Shown piece by piece: positions 7,101 to 16,719 of a stretch of DNA of 64,000 bases (position 1 is its first letter; every line of letters begins with the position of its first letter). The stretch covers positions 155,457 through 219,456 of the forward strand of contig JAHZIX010000028.1 of NCBI GenBank assembly GCA_022601195.1, in the 5' to 3' direction. The notes under the pieces were generated by a model. It saw nothing but the letters and a program-made list of their open reading frames with translations, was not told the DNA's origin and did no database searches. A program made the position numbers and the translations under genes. The DNA is from Deltaproteobacteria bacterium. Its GTDB lineage: Bacteria; Acidobacteriota; Thermoanaerobaculia; Multivoradales; JAHZIX01.

Positions 7101-10100
7101 ATGAGAATTCGGAAAAATGTCGTTGGTTTTGTGATTCTCTCTTTGCTGGGGCTGATGAGCGCCAAGGCATCCGAAGCGCAAGTCTTGCATTTCTTCGAGA
7201 TGGCGGTGGATGCTGACAACTCGGACGCCACGGGGTGCGATTTCGTGGTCACTGATGCGGGCCTGCCGGGAGTGGCGGACCCCGGGTACGAAATCCTGCT
7301 GACGCTTACCGTCGATTCAGGGCAGACCCCTCCCATGGTCATCGCGGCGGACCGGTCCGACTGCAACACGGGCAGTGGCAGTTTCGAGTTTGTTTCCAGC
7401 TTGCCAGGGGCTCCCTGGCCGGTGGGTTTGAACAATGGAACGGCCGGCAGCGATGTGGTCGAGGGCTTCCTTCCTCTCACTTTCACTACCGCCGACGAGA
7501 TTCGCCTGGCGTTTCGTTCCCTTTCTGACTCCGGCTCCGAAGACGCGCTGATTTCTACCGGTGGGAGCTCGGCAGACCCCCCCATCTTGATTCCTCTGGC
7601 TAGCCTGGTGGAGATCCCAACCCTCTCGACCCTGGGGCTCGTCCTGTTGGTGATGGTGCTGGCGGCCCTCGGTTTGGGGTTGCTGCGTCGGCGTCGCTCA
7701 TCCCTACTGATGACTCTGGTGATTCTCCTCTCCCTCGCTAGCCTCATTTATGCTGCGATACCCGATGGCATGGTCGACGAATGGGCGGGAAGCGCACCGG
7801 TGGCCACGGACCCGGTGCCGGACTCTCTACCCATGAATGCCGCTGCGGAGATCGTTGCCGCATTCCTTGAAGTCAATGGCGGCGACCTGTGCGTTCGGCT
7901 GGACATTGCGGATCTGGAAAATGCTCCCATCAAAGCCCTGGACGACCTGGCCACGGTGGACGAGGACGTGGTCAGTGCGATCATCGACGTTTTGGCCAAT
8001 GACTTGGACCCGGACCCCGGGGACAGTCTGACGATCATCCAGGTAGATAGCCCGACGGTGGCTGGGGGAACGGCGGTCATCGACCCGCTGGCAACCCCGG
8101 ACAATCGAATCCTCTACACGCCACCGGCGGATTTCAACGGACCTGATTCCTTTACCTACACGGTGGAGGAGTCCGGTGGTGGCCTGACGGATATGGCGAT
8201 GGTGAGCGTCACCGTAGATCCGGTGAACGACGCTCCCGTTTTGGACAACTCAGGAGCGATGATCTTCACCGCCATCGATGAGGACGCCGCGACTCCCATG
8301 GGAGACCCGGTATTTGCCCTCATCGCTAGTGCTGGCGGCGACCGCATCACGGATGTGGATTCCGGCGCTGTGGAGGGAGTTGCGGTGATCGGGCGAGACA
8401 ACTCCAATGGTACCTGGGAGTTCTCCACCAACGGTGGGGGACTTTGGACCCCATTTGGTGCCCTCGGTGCGGCCAGCGCTACCGTGCTTTCCGCCACTCC
8501 TGAGGATCGAATCCGATTCGTTCCCGCAGCAGACTTTGCCGGCAGCGTGGATCCCGGCATCACCTTTCGTGCCTGGGACACCACCTCTGGAGAACCGACC
8601 GGCATGACCGGGGTGGATACCACTACCAACGGTGGCACCACGGCCTTCAGCACGGCCACGGAAACAGCTTCCATCGGCGTTAACCCGATCAACGATCCAC
8701 CGGTCAAGACCGCTGGAGGTGGCGGCCCGGTAGCCTTCACGGAGGACGGCGGACCAGTAGCGGTGGACCCCGCCGTTACGGTGACGGACATCGACAGCCC
8801 GAACCTGGCCACAGCGACCGTAACGGTGACCAATCTGCTCGATAGCGGTATGGAGATCCTGGCAGCGACGGCTTCCGGTGCCATCGGAGCCGGGGACATC
8901 ACCTACGTAGCTCCGACGCTGACCATCGCTCCGGTGGGGGGAGCTCCCATCGCAGACTTTCAGGCGGTGCTGCAGAGCGTTACCTACGACAATTCGAGCC
9001 AGGACCCGGACACCACTGCCCGAGTGTTGAACTGTGTGGCCAACGACGGAGCGGCCAATAGCAACACGCTGGCCCAGACGGTAACGGTAGCGGCGGAAAA
9101 CGACGCTCCGGTGCTCGATAACACGGGCACCATGGCTTTCACGGCCATCGATGAGGACGTCACCGGCCCCACCGGAGACCTGGTGTCGGGCCTCATTGCC
9201 ACCGGCGGGGGCGATCCCATCACGGACGTCGACAGCGGCGCTGTCGAAGGCATCGCGGTGACCGGGCGGGACAACACCAATGGCACCTGGGAATTTTCCA
9301 CCAACGGTGGTGGGGCTTGGACTCCTTTCGGTGCCCTCAGCGATGCCAATGCCACGGTTCTTTCGGACACGGCAATGGATCGCATCCGTTTCGTGCCGGC
9401 CGCTAATTTCAACGGTAGCGTGGATCCTGGCATCACCTTTCGGGCCTGGGACACCACCTCCGGACAAGCCAGTGGAACGGCGGGAGTAGACGCCAGCACC
9501 AACGGTGGCTCCACGGCCTTCAGTACGGCGACGGAGACGGCCTCCATCATCATCAATGCTCTCAACGACCCGCCGGTGAAGACCTCTGGCGGTGGTGGTC
9601 CCGCAGCCTTCACGGAGGGTTTGGGGCCGGTGGTGATCGATGCCGGGATCACGGTGACGGATGTCGACAACGCCAATCTGGTTTCGGCGACGGTGACTCT
9701 GACCAACCTATTGGATGCTGGTGTAGAAGTACTGGCAGCCACACCCTCCGGGGCCATTGGAGCGGGAGCCATTTCCTATGCGGCCCCGATCCTCACCATC
9801 GCCCCGGTCGGTGGCGCACCGGTGGCCGACTTTCAGGCGGTGCTGCGGACCGTCACCTACAACAACACCAGCACGAGTCCCAACGAAACCAATCGAATTC
9901 TGAACTGTGTGGCCAACGATGGCGCGGCCAACAGCAACGTTGTGGCGCAGACGGTGACAGTGACCGGAGTCAACGCGCCACCTACAGCGGGCACTGACAA
10001 CTACGACACCTTGGGCAATACCGAGCTCACCGTGGGCACTGGGGGGCCAGCGGCGGTGAGCCTGGCTACGGTGGCCCTGCCGGGTGTTTCGGTGCTCGAC

Positions 10101-13100
10101 AACGACAGTGACCCGGAGGCGACAGCGGTGATGGTGGTTAGCGCTACCGGCGTGGCCACGGACTCCATGGGGCCCACTTTCGACGTCGTTACCACCAACG
10201 GTGGCGCCGTTTCCATGGACATGGCGGGTCGGTTCACCTACCTCCCGCCGAGGGGCGTTTCCAATATGGCGGATGCTTTCACCTACGGCATTCAGGACGC
10301 CGACGGAGTCGGAGCTACGGGAACGGTGAACATCACGATCGCCAACGCCCGGATTTGGTATGTCCATAATGACCCGGCCGGCGAGCCGCTGAATCCTGTC
10401 GATGGCGCCAACTTCGGCCGCTCCGACGATCCCTTCGACCTCCTGGCTGCGGCCAGCGCGGCCCACGGAGCGGGCGATCTGATTTGCGTCTACCGGGGCG
10501 ATGGCTCGACCACCGGAATGAACGCTGGCATCACCCTGGCCGCCAGCAACGTAACCCTCCATGGGGAACACCAGGGCTGCTCGGTGAATTTGAGCCTCAA
10601 CGGCCAAGCGGCACCCGAGGTACTTTTGGCGCCTACGGCCAACAGCCACGCTCGGCTCGGCCACACGGCTGGTAACGCCATTAGCGTGAATGCCACCGCC
10701 GGGAATGTGACCGGCATCTCTATTCGCGGAGTCGATCTTTCCTCCACCGGAGGCAACGGTTTGGACGTCACCACTTCCGGAGCCAACAATGTCGGCGTTG
10801 TCTTCGAGAACAGCTTGGTGGCCGGCGCCAGCACCGAAGGGATCGACGTCAACCACGCCAGCTCCGGCTTGGCGACGGTGCAGGTCAACAATTTGTCGAG
10901 CTTGGTGGCGTCGGGAAATGGTTTCGACGCGCGAACTACCGGTACCGGAGATCTAGAGGTTTCCTTCGACGACGTGGCCGGCATCACTTCCGCTGCTGGA
11001 GCGGGTTCCGCCGTTTTCATGGAAGACGTCTCCGGAGCGGGGACCCTCTTCGTGACCAGCTTCTCGGAGAGCACCGTTCTGGGTACTTCCGCGGGTGATG
11101 GAGTTCAGATTCTGGGGGCGGTCTTCGATGCTGACCCCTCGGATGCGGACTTCGATCAAGTCTCCGCCGGTGATCTGAACATCGGCCTGGTGTCCAATCG
11201 GGTCGGCCGTAGCGGATTGATCCTGGGAACCGCCGCCAGCCGGGTCTCGGGCAATCTGAGCTTCGGGACCTTGAATGCCTTCACCACAAACGGACCAGCC
11301 CTCTTTGCTTCGGGTTCCGCGGTTTCTGTCGGGGGTCCGCCTCCCACCGCCGGTTTCCTGCTGACCATCGCCACTGGAATTGCCGATGCCATTGGGGGGC
11401 CTGCGGTCTCTCTCGACCCCCTGACCGCCAACGTGCAGCTGAGCAGTGTTTCTTCCACGGGTAGCCCCCTTTCCGGAGTGTCTTTGGTAGATGTCGCCGG
11501 AACCGTCACTCTGCAAGGCGGGGGGCTCGTCAACAGCGCCGGTGCGACCTTCCTGGTGATGGGCGGTACGGTCACGGCGAGCTACAGCGGCGGCATCACA
11601 CAGGCCAATAACGCTCCAGCGGTCACCGTCAGTGGAGGGCACTCCACGGGCATTGTGACTTTCGATACGGGGACGGTCTCAGCCACCAACGGTACCGGGC
11701 TGCAATTCGATAACGCCGACGGGACCTACAATTTCAACGGCACGACGACCCTTAACGGCGGAGATGCTGGGGTCGACATCCTCAACGGCTCCGCAGGTAC
11801 CTTTAACTTTGGTGCCAATGCCGCCATCACCCATGCCGGAGCCGGGACGGGTTTCAATGTGAACGGCAGTTCGCCGACTCTGGACTATGACGGCACCATC
11901 AACGACTCGAGCGGTTTGGCGGTCGACATCAACAGCTTCGGTGCCGGGGGCTCGGCTCGGTTCGATGGGCAGGTCACCTCCAGCGGTGCAGGTCTGCGGA
12001 TAGGCGGCGCCGCCAGCACCGTGCTCTTTGCCAACGCCGATCTGACCAGCTCCGCGACGGTGGATATCGATACCAATCTCGCTGTGATTACTTTCTCGGA
12101 TCTCAGCCTGAATCAGACTGCCGGTGCGGTGAATGCCTTCGACGTCAACGGCGGGAGCGCCAACATTGTCGTGAACCTTACCGGTAGCGGAATTCGGAGC
12201 TCGACGGGCAACCGTTTGGTGGACATCACCGGGCGGGCTGGCGGCACCGTGAGCTTCAACGGCGCCGCCACGGTCCAGGGGACCGGTGGCAACACCGGTA
12301 TCAACATCACCGGATCGACGGCAGCCAATACGGTTGCCTTCAATTCTCCGGTGGACGCCGGTCTCTCCGGGAATCGACTCACTGGCGGCACCGGGGTCAA
12401 CATCGACAACAACGGCCAGGCGGGAGCGGTGGTTTCCTTCGCCAATCTCGACGTCTTCACCAGCGGTCAGACGGCCCTTCGGGCAGTGAATAGCGGCATG
12501 GCGAACGTCACTACGGGTTCGCTGAATGCCCTCACGGGCCAGGGCGTGGAGGTCGATGGAGTCGACACGGGCATGACTTTCAGCAGCCTCACGACCACGA
12601 GCAGTGGCGCGGAGGGCGTGCAGCTCACCAACTTGCGGGATGGGGCTAGCTTCGCAATTACCGGCGCAACCAGCGTGACCGGAGCCAGCACTCGAGGGAT
12701 TTCGATCTCCTCGGCGGTGGGGGCCGCCATCGACCTGGACTTCACCGGTGCGACCACCGTCGACAACGCCGGTGCCGAAGGGATTCGGGTGGATCGGGCG
12801 GATACCAATGGCGATCCCACGGCCTCGGATATCGACTTCGGCGCCGTCAATATCAACAACCGCAACAACACCGGAATTTTCTTGGACAATGTGGAGGGCA
12901 CCTTCGATGCCGGGGTCACCAATATTGCCAACCCCAACAGCGCTAGCGGTTACGGCATCCGGATGGAAGATTCTTCGGCCCTAGCGACTTTCTCGACCGC
13001 CAACATCAGCGATACCAATCAGGGCACGGCGACCACGGACGGTGGCGGCGGAGTGCCGGGTAACGACGGTGACGGTGACGCCATCTTCCTCAAGGACAAC

Positions 13101-14840
13101 ACGGGCGGATTCACCCTCAACGGTGGTTTGCTGGAAGATCTCGCCACCGATGGCATCGATATCCGCAACTCGGGAAATGTGACTCTGTCCGGAGTGACCA
13201 TCGAAGATATTGGCACCGCCTCGACAAATCCCACGACGATTCCTGACAGCGGCTTGTTCATCAACAACTTGCGGGGGACGAACCTGATCCGCAACAGCTT
13301 GATCCAGCGGGCGCAGACGGACGATATCGATGAGCTCATTCGCATGCTCAACAACGGTCAGACCTACGAAGAGCTGCGCATCAACAACACGGATTTCATC
13401 AACACGACCATCGGTGCCGTGGGTGTTATTCGTGCCGCCAACGGGGTCCGCATCGAAAACCGCGGCGCCATGGACGGTACGGTGATCATCGAGAACGGCA
13501 GCGACTTCACGGGAATCCGCCTCAACGCCATCGCGCTTCTCAACGGCGATGGAAGTGGCGCCGGTAGCGGCACCATCCACGTCGTCGTGGACAACGCGGT
13601 CCTGACCGGCCCTGCCCCCGTCATCTCCGGGGGAGTCATCCAGGTCGGTGGCGGCAACGATGTCGCCATCGGCATTCAGGATGACTACACCGTCCACTAC
13701 AACGTCATGAACACCACTCTGCAGGATATTCAGGTGGGTGGCACCCTCGCTGGGGTGATGAGCAGCGTTACCGGCGATGTCTCCACTGGCGGCCCGGGGC
13801 CCTCGGTCACCGGGCGCTGGATCGGCAACACCATCGATGACATCCGCGGTCGGCGAGCCTTCAACCTGATCACCGAGGGCGATAACCAAGCCTATTCGGT
13901 GACCATCGCCGACAACAGCATTCAGGATCTGCGGGCTGAGACTATTTCCGGAGCAGCCTTTTTTGCCCGCGAGGCTATCGCCATCGCCACTCGGGATGAC
14001 ACTACCAACCGTCTGGTGCGTATCGTCAATAACAGCGTCGGCGCGGGCCCGGACGGGGTGATTCAGAGCACCGGTGGAACCGTGGCCGGGGACGACCTGC
14101 CGGTAGCGGACGGTAGCTCCCGGGAGGCATTGGACTTCCTGGTGGAGGACAATTCGATTCTGACAGCCCTGGTCCACAACAATGCCTTTCTGGTGGGCGC
14201 CGGGGGCTCTGAAGCCATTGAAATCGATGTCGAGAACAGCACTACCCTTAACCTGACGCTGACCGACAACGACATTGCCGCCGAGCTCGACGTCAACAGT
14301 ACGGCGGAAGAGCTCTTTCTCATCGATACGGAGGCGGCCACGGCCACGGCGAGGCTGGATCTCGATAACAACACGGCGACCCTCTCCGGTCAGGAGTGGG
14401 AGATCGACGAAGACACTGGCCCCATTACTATCGAGAACCGAGCCACGGTGACAGCGCGCAATACCGGGTCCTTCAACTTCATGGACACCATCGACGACAA
14501 CGGCGGCGACGTGGCGAGACCGGGAGCGGTGATCTTGGCGCAATCGGGGCGCATTTCCCAGATCGCCACCGTGAGCACGGCCTTCGCGGCTCTGGAAGTG
14601 CGGATCTTGGACTCCAACGGCGAAGCCGAGGCTGGCGTCACGGTGAGCTTTGCTGCTCCGGGAGCGGGCGCCAGCGGTACCTTTCCGGGGGGCGCAACCT
14701 GCGTGACCAACGCTTCCGGGATCTGCTCCGTTGCTTTTACCGCCAACGCTACCCCTGGAGCCTTCCGGGTGATGGCCACGGCTACGGTCGAGGGCAGCGC
14801 CGGGGAACCGGCCATTTTCTACCTGAGGAACCTGCCCTAA
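7101..14840 (+). CDS. giant secreted surface protein: IPTL-type motif, duplicated 291-aa units, beta-helix, Ig-like C-terminus
   Basis: 2,579 aa. The ATG at 7101 is chosen over an in-frame start at 7041 because it follows AAGGGA and opens a normal signal peptide (about residues 1-26). Residues 172-179 read IPTLSTLG, followed by a hydrophobic helix and RRRR (196-199), the layout of an IPTL-type sorting tail, but here internal. A second signal-like segment starts at Met204. Then come a DG..DEW segment near 222, a Big_9/cadherin-like unit (about 270-375), two exactly 291-residue units (376-666, 667-957), another cadherin-like unit, a domain opening with IWYVHNDPAGEP near 1084 that leads into a long Gly/Asn-rich right-handed beta-helix (to about 2,470), and a C-terminal invasin-type Ig-like domain. 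No autotransporter barrel or C-terminal sorting signal is visible. Probable adhesin or outer-surface fibre; the function is inferred. Confidence 0.85.
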   Translation: MRIRKNVVGFVILSLLGLMSAKASEAQVLHFFEMAVDADNSDATGCDFVVTDAGLPGVADPGYEILLTLTVDSGQTPPMVIAADRSDCNTGSGSFEFVSSLPGAPWPVGLNNGTAGSDVVEGFLPLTFTTADEIRLAFRSLSDSGSEDALISTGGSSADPPILIPLASLVEIPTLSTLGLVLLVMVLAALGLGLLRRRRSSLLMTLVILLSLASLIYAAIPDGMVDEWAGSAPVATDPVPDSLPMNAAAEIVAAFLEVNGGDLCVRLDIADLENAPIKALDDLATVDEDVVSAIIDVLANDLDPDPGDSLTIIQVDSPTVAGGTAVIDPLATPDNRILYTPPADFNGPDSFTYTVEESGGGLTDMAMVSVTVDPVNDAPVLDNSGAMIFTAIDEDAATPMGDPVFALIASAGGDRITDVDSGAVEGVAVIGRDNSNGTWEFSTNGGGLWTPFGALGAASATVLSATPEDRIRFVPAADFAGSVDPGITFRAWDTTSGEPTGMTGVDTTTNGGTTAFSTATETASIGVNPINDPPVKTAGGGGPVAFTEDGGPVAVDPAVTVTDIDSPNLATATVTVTNLLDSGMEILAATASGAIGAGDITYVAPTLTIAPVGGAPIADFQAVLQSVTYDNSSQDPDTTARVLNCVANDGAANSNTLAQTVTVAAENDAPVLDNTGTMAFTAIDEDVTGPTGDLVSGLIATGGGDPITDVDSGAVEGIAVTGRDNTNGTWEFSTNGGGAWTPFGALSDANATVLSDTAMDRIRFVPAANFNGSVDPGITFRAWDTTSGQASGTAGVDASTNGGSTAFSTATETASIIINALNDPPVKTSGGGGPAAFTEGLGPVVIDAGITVTDVDNANLVSATVTLTNLLDAGVEVLAATPSGAIGAGAISYAAPILTIAPVGGAPVADFQAVLRTVTYNNTSTSPNETNRILNCVANDGAANSNVVAQTVTVTGVNAPPTAGTDNYDTLGNTELTVGTGGPAAVSLATVALPGVSVLDNDSDPEATAVMVVSATGVATDSMGPTFDVVTTNGGAVSMDMAGRFTYLPPRGVSNMADAFTYGIQDADGVGATGTVNITIANARIWYVHNDPAGEPLNPVDGANFGRSDDPFDLLAAASAAHGAGDLICVYRGDGSTTGMNAGITLAASNVTLHGEHQGCSVNLSLNGQAAPEVLLAPTANSHARLGHTAGNAISVNATAGNVTGISIRGVDLSSTGGNGLDVTTSGANNVGVVFENSLVAGASTEGIDVNHASSGLATVQVNNLSSLVASGNGFDARTTGTGDLEVSFDDVAGITSAAGAGSAVFMEDVSGAGTLFVTSFSESTVLGTSAGDGVQILGAVFDADPSDADFDQVSAGDLNIGLVSNRVGRSGLILGTAASRVSGNLSFGTLNAFTTNGPALFASGSAVSVGGPPPTAGFLLTIATGIADAIGGPAVSLDPLTANVQLSSVSSTGSPLSGVSLVDVAGTVTLQGGGLVNSAGATFLVMGGTVTASYSGGITQANNAPAVTVSGGHSTGIVTFDTGTVSATNGTGLQFDNADGTYNFNGTTTLNGGDAGVDILNGSAGTFNFGANAAITHAGAGTGFNVNGSSPTLDYDGTINDSSGLAVDINSFGAGGSARFDGQVTSSGAGLRIGGAASTVLFANADLTSSATVDIDTNLAVITFSDLSLNQTAGAVNAFDVNGGSANIVVNLTGSGIRSSTGNRLVDITGRAGGTVSFNGAATVQGTGGNTGINITGSTAANTVAFNSPVDAGLSGNRLTGGTGVNIDNNGQAGAVVSFANLDVFTSGQTALRAVNSGMANVTTGSLNALTGQGVEVDGVDTGMTFSSLTTTSSGAEGVQLTNLRDGASFAITGATSVTGASTRGISISSAVGAAIDLDFTGATTVDNAGAEGIRVDRADTNGDPTASDIDFGAVNINNRNNTGIFLDNVEGTFDAGVTNIANPNSASGYGIRMEDSSALATFSTANISDTNQGTATTDGGGGVPGNDGDGDAIFLKDNTGGFTLNGGLLEDLATDGIDIRNSGNVTLSGVTIEDIGTASTNPTTIPDSGLFINNLRGTNLIRNSLIQRAQTDDIDELIRMLNNGQTYEELRINNTDFINTTIGAVGVIRAANGVRIENRGAMDGTVIIENGSDFTGIRLNAIALLNGDGSGAGSGTIHVVVDNAVLTGPAPVISGGVIQVGGGNDVAIGIQDDYTVHYNVMNTTLQDIQVGGTLAGVMSSVTGDVSTGGPGPSVTGRWIGNTIDDIRGRRAFNLITEGDNQAYSVTIADNSIQDLRAETISGAAFFAREAIAIATRDDTTNRLVRIVNNSVGAGPDGVIQSTGGTVAGDDLPVADGSSREALDFLVEDNSILTALVHNNAFLVGAGGSEAIEIDVENSTTLNLTLTDNDIAAELDVNSTAEELFLIDTEAATATARLDLDNNTATLSGQEWEIDEDTGPITIENRATVTARNTGSFNFMDTIDDNGGDVARPGAVILAQSGRISQIATVSTAFAALEVRILDSNGEAEAGVTVSFAAPGAGASGTFPGGATCVTNASGICSVAFTANATPGAFRVMATATVEGSAGEPAIFYLRNLP
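8226..9098 (+). repeat. 873-bp coding tandem unit, copy 1
   Basis: Encodes residues 376-666 of the giant protein, beginning at an N-D-A-P-V-L boundary. It contains an AIDED...GDPV segment, a TNGG.WTPFGAL block, FRAWDTTSG, then GGGGPVAFTE and a C-terminal half ending in NDGAANSNTLAQTVTV. It has the same length and order as copy 2. Confidence 0.85.
9099..9971 (+). repeat. 873-bp coding tandem unit, copy 2
   Basis: Encodes residues 667-957, again 291 codons, with the same block order as copy 1: AIDED, TNGG.WTPFGAL, FRAWDTTSG, GGGGP.AFTE, NDGAANSN..AQTVTV. The two copies have diverged by substitution but show no net indel, which points to a duplication held in register by structure. Confidence 0.85.
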
Positions 14841-14928
14841 GGGGCGACACGTTCCTGAGGCATCCCTATAAACGGGCTCGGTTCTTCAACAAGAGGGGAG
14901 GGGCGAGCCAGACACTCGGAGGAGAACC

Positions 14929-15456
14929 ATGTCTGAGCCATTTCTGGCAGAAGTTAGAATCGTCGGATTCAACTTCGCGCCGCGAGGTTGGGCTTTCTGC
15001 GATGGGCAGATCTTGCCAATCAACCAGAATCAATCTCTCTACTCCCTTTTGGGAACGACCTACGGCGGGGATGGACGCACTTCCTTTGGCCTGCCCGACA
15101 TGCGTGGCAGAAGCCCCATGCACGTTGGCAGAAGCAATGGCGGCGGTGATCATCGAGAGGGTCAAAAATCCGGTGAAGAGACCCATACTCTCTCCGCTGC
15201 AGAAATGCCTCAACACGATCACGTGTTGAGGGGGAGTACGGACCCAGCAACTCTCGATGCTCCCGAGTCCGGCGCTGTCATGGCCAACACCTCCCCGACC
15301 GCGCTGCAGTTCTACGGGCAACCCGGCGCACTTGTTTCGATGGGGACCGGGACCGTCGCCAACGTCGGTGGCGGTCAGGCCCACGACAACATGCAGCCCT
15401 ACATCGCGGTGAACTTCTGTATTGCCCTTCAGGGGCTTTTTCCGTCTCGCAACTAA
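14929..15456 (+). CDS. phage-tail-collar / microcystin-dependent protein (MdpB-like), paralog 1
   Basis: 175 aa. Starts MSEPFLAEVRIVGFNFAPRG and continues WAFCDGQILPINQNQSLYSLLG, TYGGDGRTSFGLPDMRGR and a C-terminal NMQPYIAVNFCIALQGLFPSRN, the diagnostic blocks of the tail-collar fold family. In phages this fold forms part of the tail; the bacterial family is often called microcystin-dependent protein and its role is not settled. GGAGGA lies five bases before the ATG. First of three tandem paralogs about 90 bases after the giant surface-protein gene, so it may be co-transcribed with it. No phage structural genes are nearby, so a prophage remnant is unlikely. Confidence 0.9.
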   Translation: MSEPFLAEVRIVGFNFAPRGWAFCDGQILPINQNQSLYSLLGTTYGGDGRTSFGLPDMRGRSPMHVGRSNGGGDHREGQKSGEETHTLSAAEMPQHDHVLRGSTDPATLDAPESGAVMANTSPTALQFYGQPGALVSMGTGTVANVGGGQAHDNMQPYIAVNFCIALQGLFPSRN

Positions 15457-15468
15457 AGGAGAGTCACG

Positions 15469-15987
15469 ATGTCAGAACCTTTTGTCGGCGAGATCCGCAT
15501 GTTCGGTGGAAACTTCGCCCCTCGTGGGTGGGCTTTCTGTGACGGTCAACTTCTCGCAGTGTCTCAGAATGATGCCCTCTTCAGCCTCCTCGGCACCATC
15601 TATGGAGGAGACGGCAGAACCACCTTTGGGCTGCCCGATATGAGAGGCCGTGTTCCTCTCCATGCCGGTAGCGGACCAGGGCTCTCGCCGCGACGGCTAG
15701 GCGCCAAAGCGGGCGCGGAGAATGTGACCCTGACGGTCAATCAGATGCCCTCCCATGGTCATGCCTTGCAAGGCACTTCCGCCTTCGTGGATCAGACGAC
15801 CCCCCAGAGTCGCATGCCAGCGAGATCCCCGGCTGCCGATCTTTGGGCAACGGACTTTTCCCCGCAGACGATGAGTAGCGCTTCCATCACGAGTGTCGGT
15901 GGCAGCCGCAAGCACACGAACCTCATGCCCTTTCTCTGCATTAACTTCATCATTGCCCTCTTCGGCATTTACCCGTCCCGACACTAG
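15469..15987 (+). CDS. phage-tail-collar / microcystin-dependent protein (MdpB-like), paralog 2
   Basis: 172 aa, same fold and block order as its neighbours: MSEPFVGEIRMFGGNFAPRG, WAFCDGQLLAVSQNDALFSL, IYGGDGRTTFGLPDMRGRVP, a TVNQMPSHGHALQG segment and an ending of INFIIALFGIYPSRH. It begins 12 bases after paralog 1, with AAAGGAGAG upstream, and is clearly in the same transcript. The middle (about residues 95-140) is the variable part among the three copies, as expected if that loop carries the specificity of the molecule. Confidence 0.9.
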   Translation: MSEPFVGEIRMFGGNFAPRGWAFCDGQLLAVSQNDALFSLLGTIYGGDGRTTFGLPDMRGRVPLHAGSGPGLSPRRLGAKAGAENVTLTVNQMPSHGHALQGTSAFVDQTTPQSRMPARSPAADLWATDFSPQTMSSASITSVGGSRKHTNLMPFLCINFIIALFGIYPSRH

Positions 15988-15996
15988 GAGGCTGTC

Positions 15997-16509
15997 ATGT
16001 CAGAACCATTCATCGCAGAGATTCGCATTTTCGCGGGGAATTTTGCTCCCAGGAGCTGGGCCTTCTGCAATGGTCAGCTTCTACCGGTCTCCCAGAACAC
16101 AGCCCTGTTTTCCCTCATCGGCACCACTTATGGGGGAGATGGTCGGACCACAACGGCCTTGCCGAATATGAAAGGGCGAGTGCCCATGCACCCCGGAAGG
16201 GGCCCAGGGTTGACCTCTCGGCGCCTCGGGCAACGGGGAGGGACGGAGATGGTTTCCTTGACCGAGGCACAGATGCCCAACCACACTCATTCCTTGATCG
16301 CTTCGGAAGAAGATCCCGGGGCTACGGAGCCCCAAGGCCACTACCTTCCCAACGGAAATCAAATGTACGGCACCAATAAGAGCATGGTGAACATGGCGGA
16401 TCAGGCACTGCCCAATACCGGCGGTTCCCAACCCCACAACAACCTGCAGCCTTTCATCGTGATGAATTTCATCATCGCGTTGCAGGGTCTTTACCCGTCC
16501 CGCAGCTAG
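15997..16509 (+). CDS. phage-tail-collar / microcystin-dependent protein (MdpB-like), paralog 3
   Basis: 170 aa. MSEPFIAEIRIFAGNFAPRS, WAFCNGQLLPVSQNTALFSL, TYGGDGRTTTALPNMKGRVP, SLTEAQMPNHTHSLIA and a C-terminal MNFIIALQGLYPSRS. The Shine-Dalgarno (TAGGAGG) overlaps the stop codon of paralog 2, nine bases before this ATG, so the genes are tightly coupled. It keeps the same length as the others and shows no sign of decay. Confidence 0.9.
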   Translation: MSEPFIAEIRIFAGNFAPRSWAFCNGQLLPVSQNTALFSLIGTTYGGDGRTTTALPNMKGRVPMHPGRGPGLTSRRLGQRGGTEMVSLTEAQMPNHTHSLIASEEDPGATEPQGHYLPNGNQMYGTNKSMVNMADQALPNTGGSQPHNNLQPFIVMNFIIALQGLYPSRS

Positions 16510-16524
16510 CTGAAGGAGGCAACC

Positions 16525-16719
16525 ATGAGTGACACCGACAAACCGGAAGCCGGCGAACGCTGCAAGGTTCAGACCTCCGATGGCGAGACCGAGGCCATTT
16601 GGACCGGCCATTGCTGGGCCGTAGACAATGGATCGAAGATCCTCGACGAGACGGGGGTTCAATCCTGGGAGGCCGCTCCTCTTCAGGATGAGCTCAAGAT
16701 CACTCGCCCGGAGGAGTAA
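16525..16719 (+). CDS. small acidic protein of the collar-protein operon, function unknown
   Basis: 64 aa, MSDTDKPEAGERCKVQTSDG at the N-terminus, then a W-rich core with HCWAVDNGSK. No signal peptide or membrane segment. It has a very good ribosome binding site (GAAGGAGG) and starts 15 bases after paralog 3, which is the main reason to accept it. I do not recognise the family. It may be an accessory to the collar proteins, but that rests on position only. Confidence 0.7.
   Translation: MSDTDKPEAGERCKVQTSDGETEAIWTGHCWAVDNGSKILDETGVQSWEAAPLQDELKITRPEE

Noticed and set aside
6737..7747. 336-codon minus-strand frame ahead of and into the giant gene
   Set aside because: Ser/Arg/Thr-rich with no motif; it overlaps the well-supported signal peptide region of the giant protein on the other strand.
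8250..9467. Minus-strand frame of 405 codons across the duplicated units
   Set aside because: It repeats in step with the plus-strand duplication, so it is a mirror of that coding sequence rather than a gene.
12981..14543. Minus-strand open frame of 520 codons inside the giant surface-protein gene
   Set aside because: It is the shadow of a repetitive Asp/Asn/Gly-rich coding frame on the other strand, has no ribosome binding site, and shows no domain.
14929..16509. Collar-domain genes as prophage remnant
   Set aside because: No capsid, terminase, baseplate or lysis genes are nearby, and the three paralogs belong to a family common in bacterial chromosomes.
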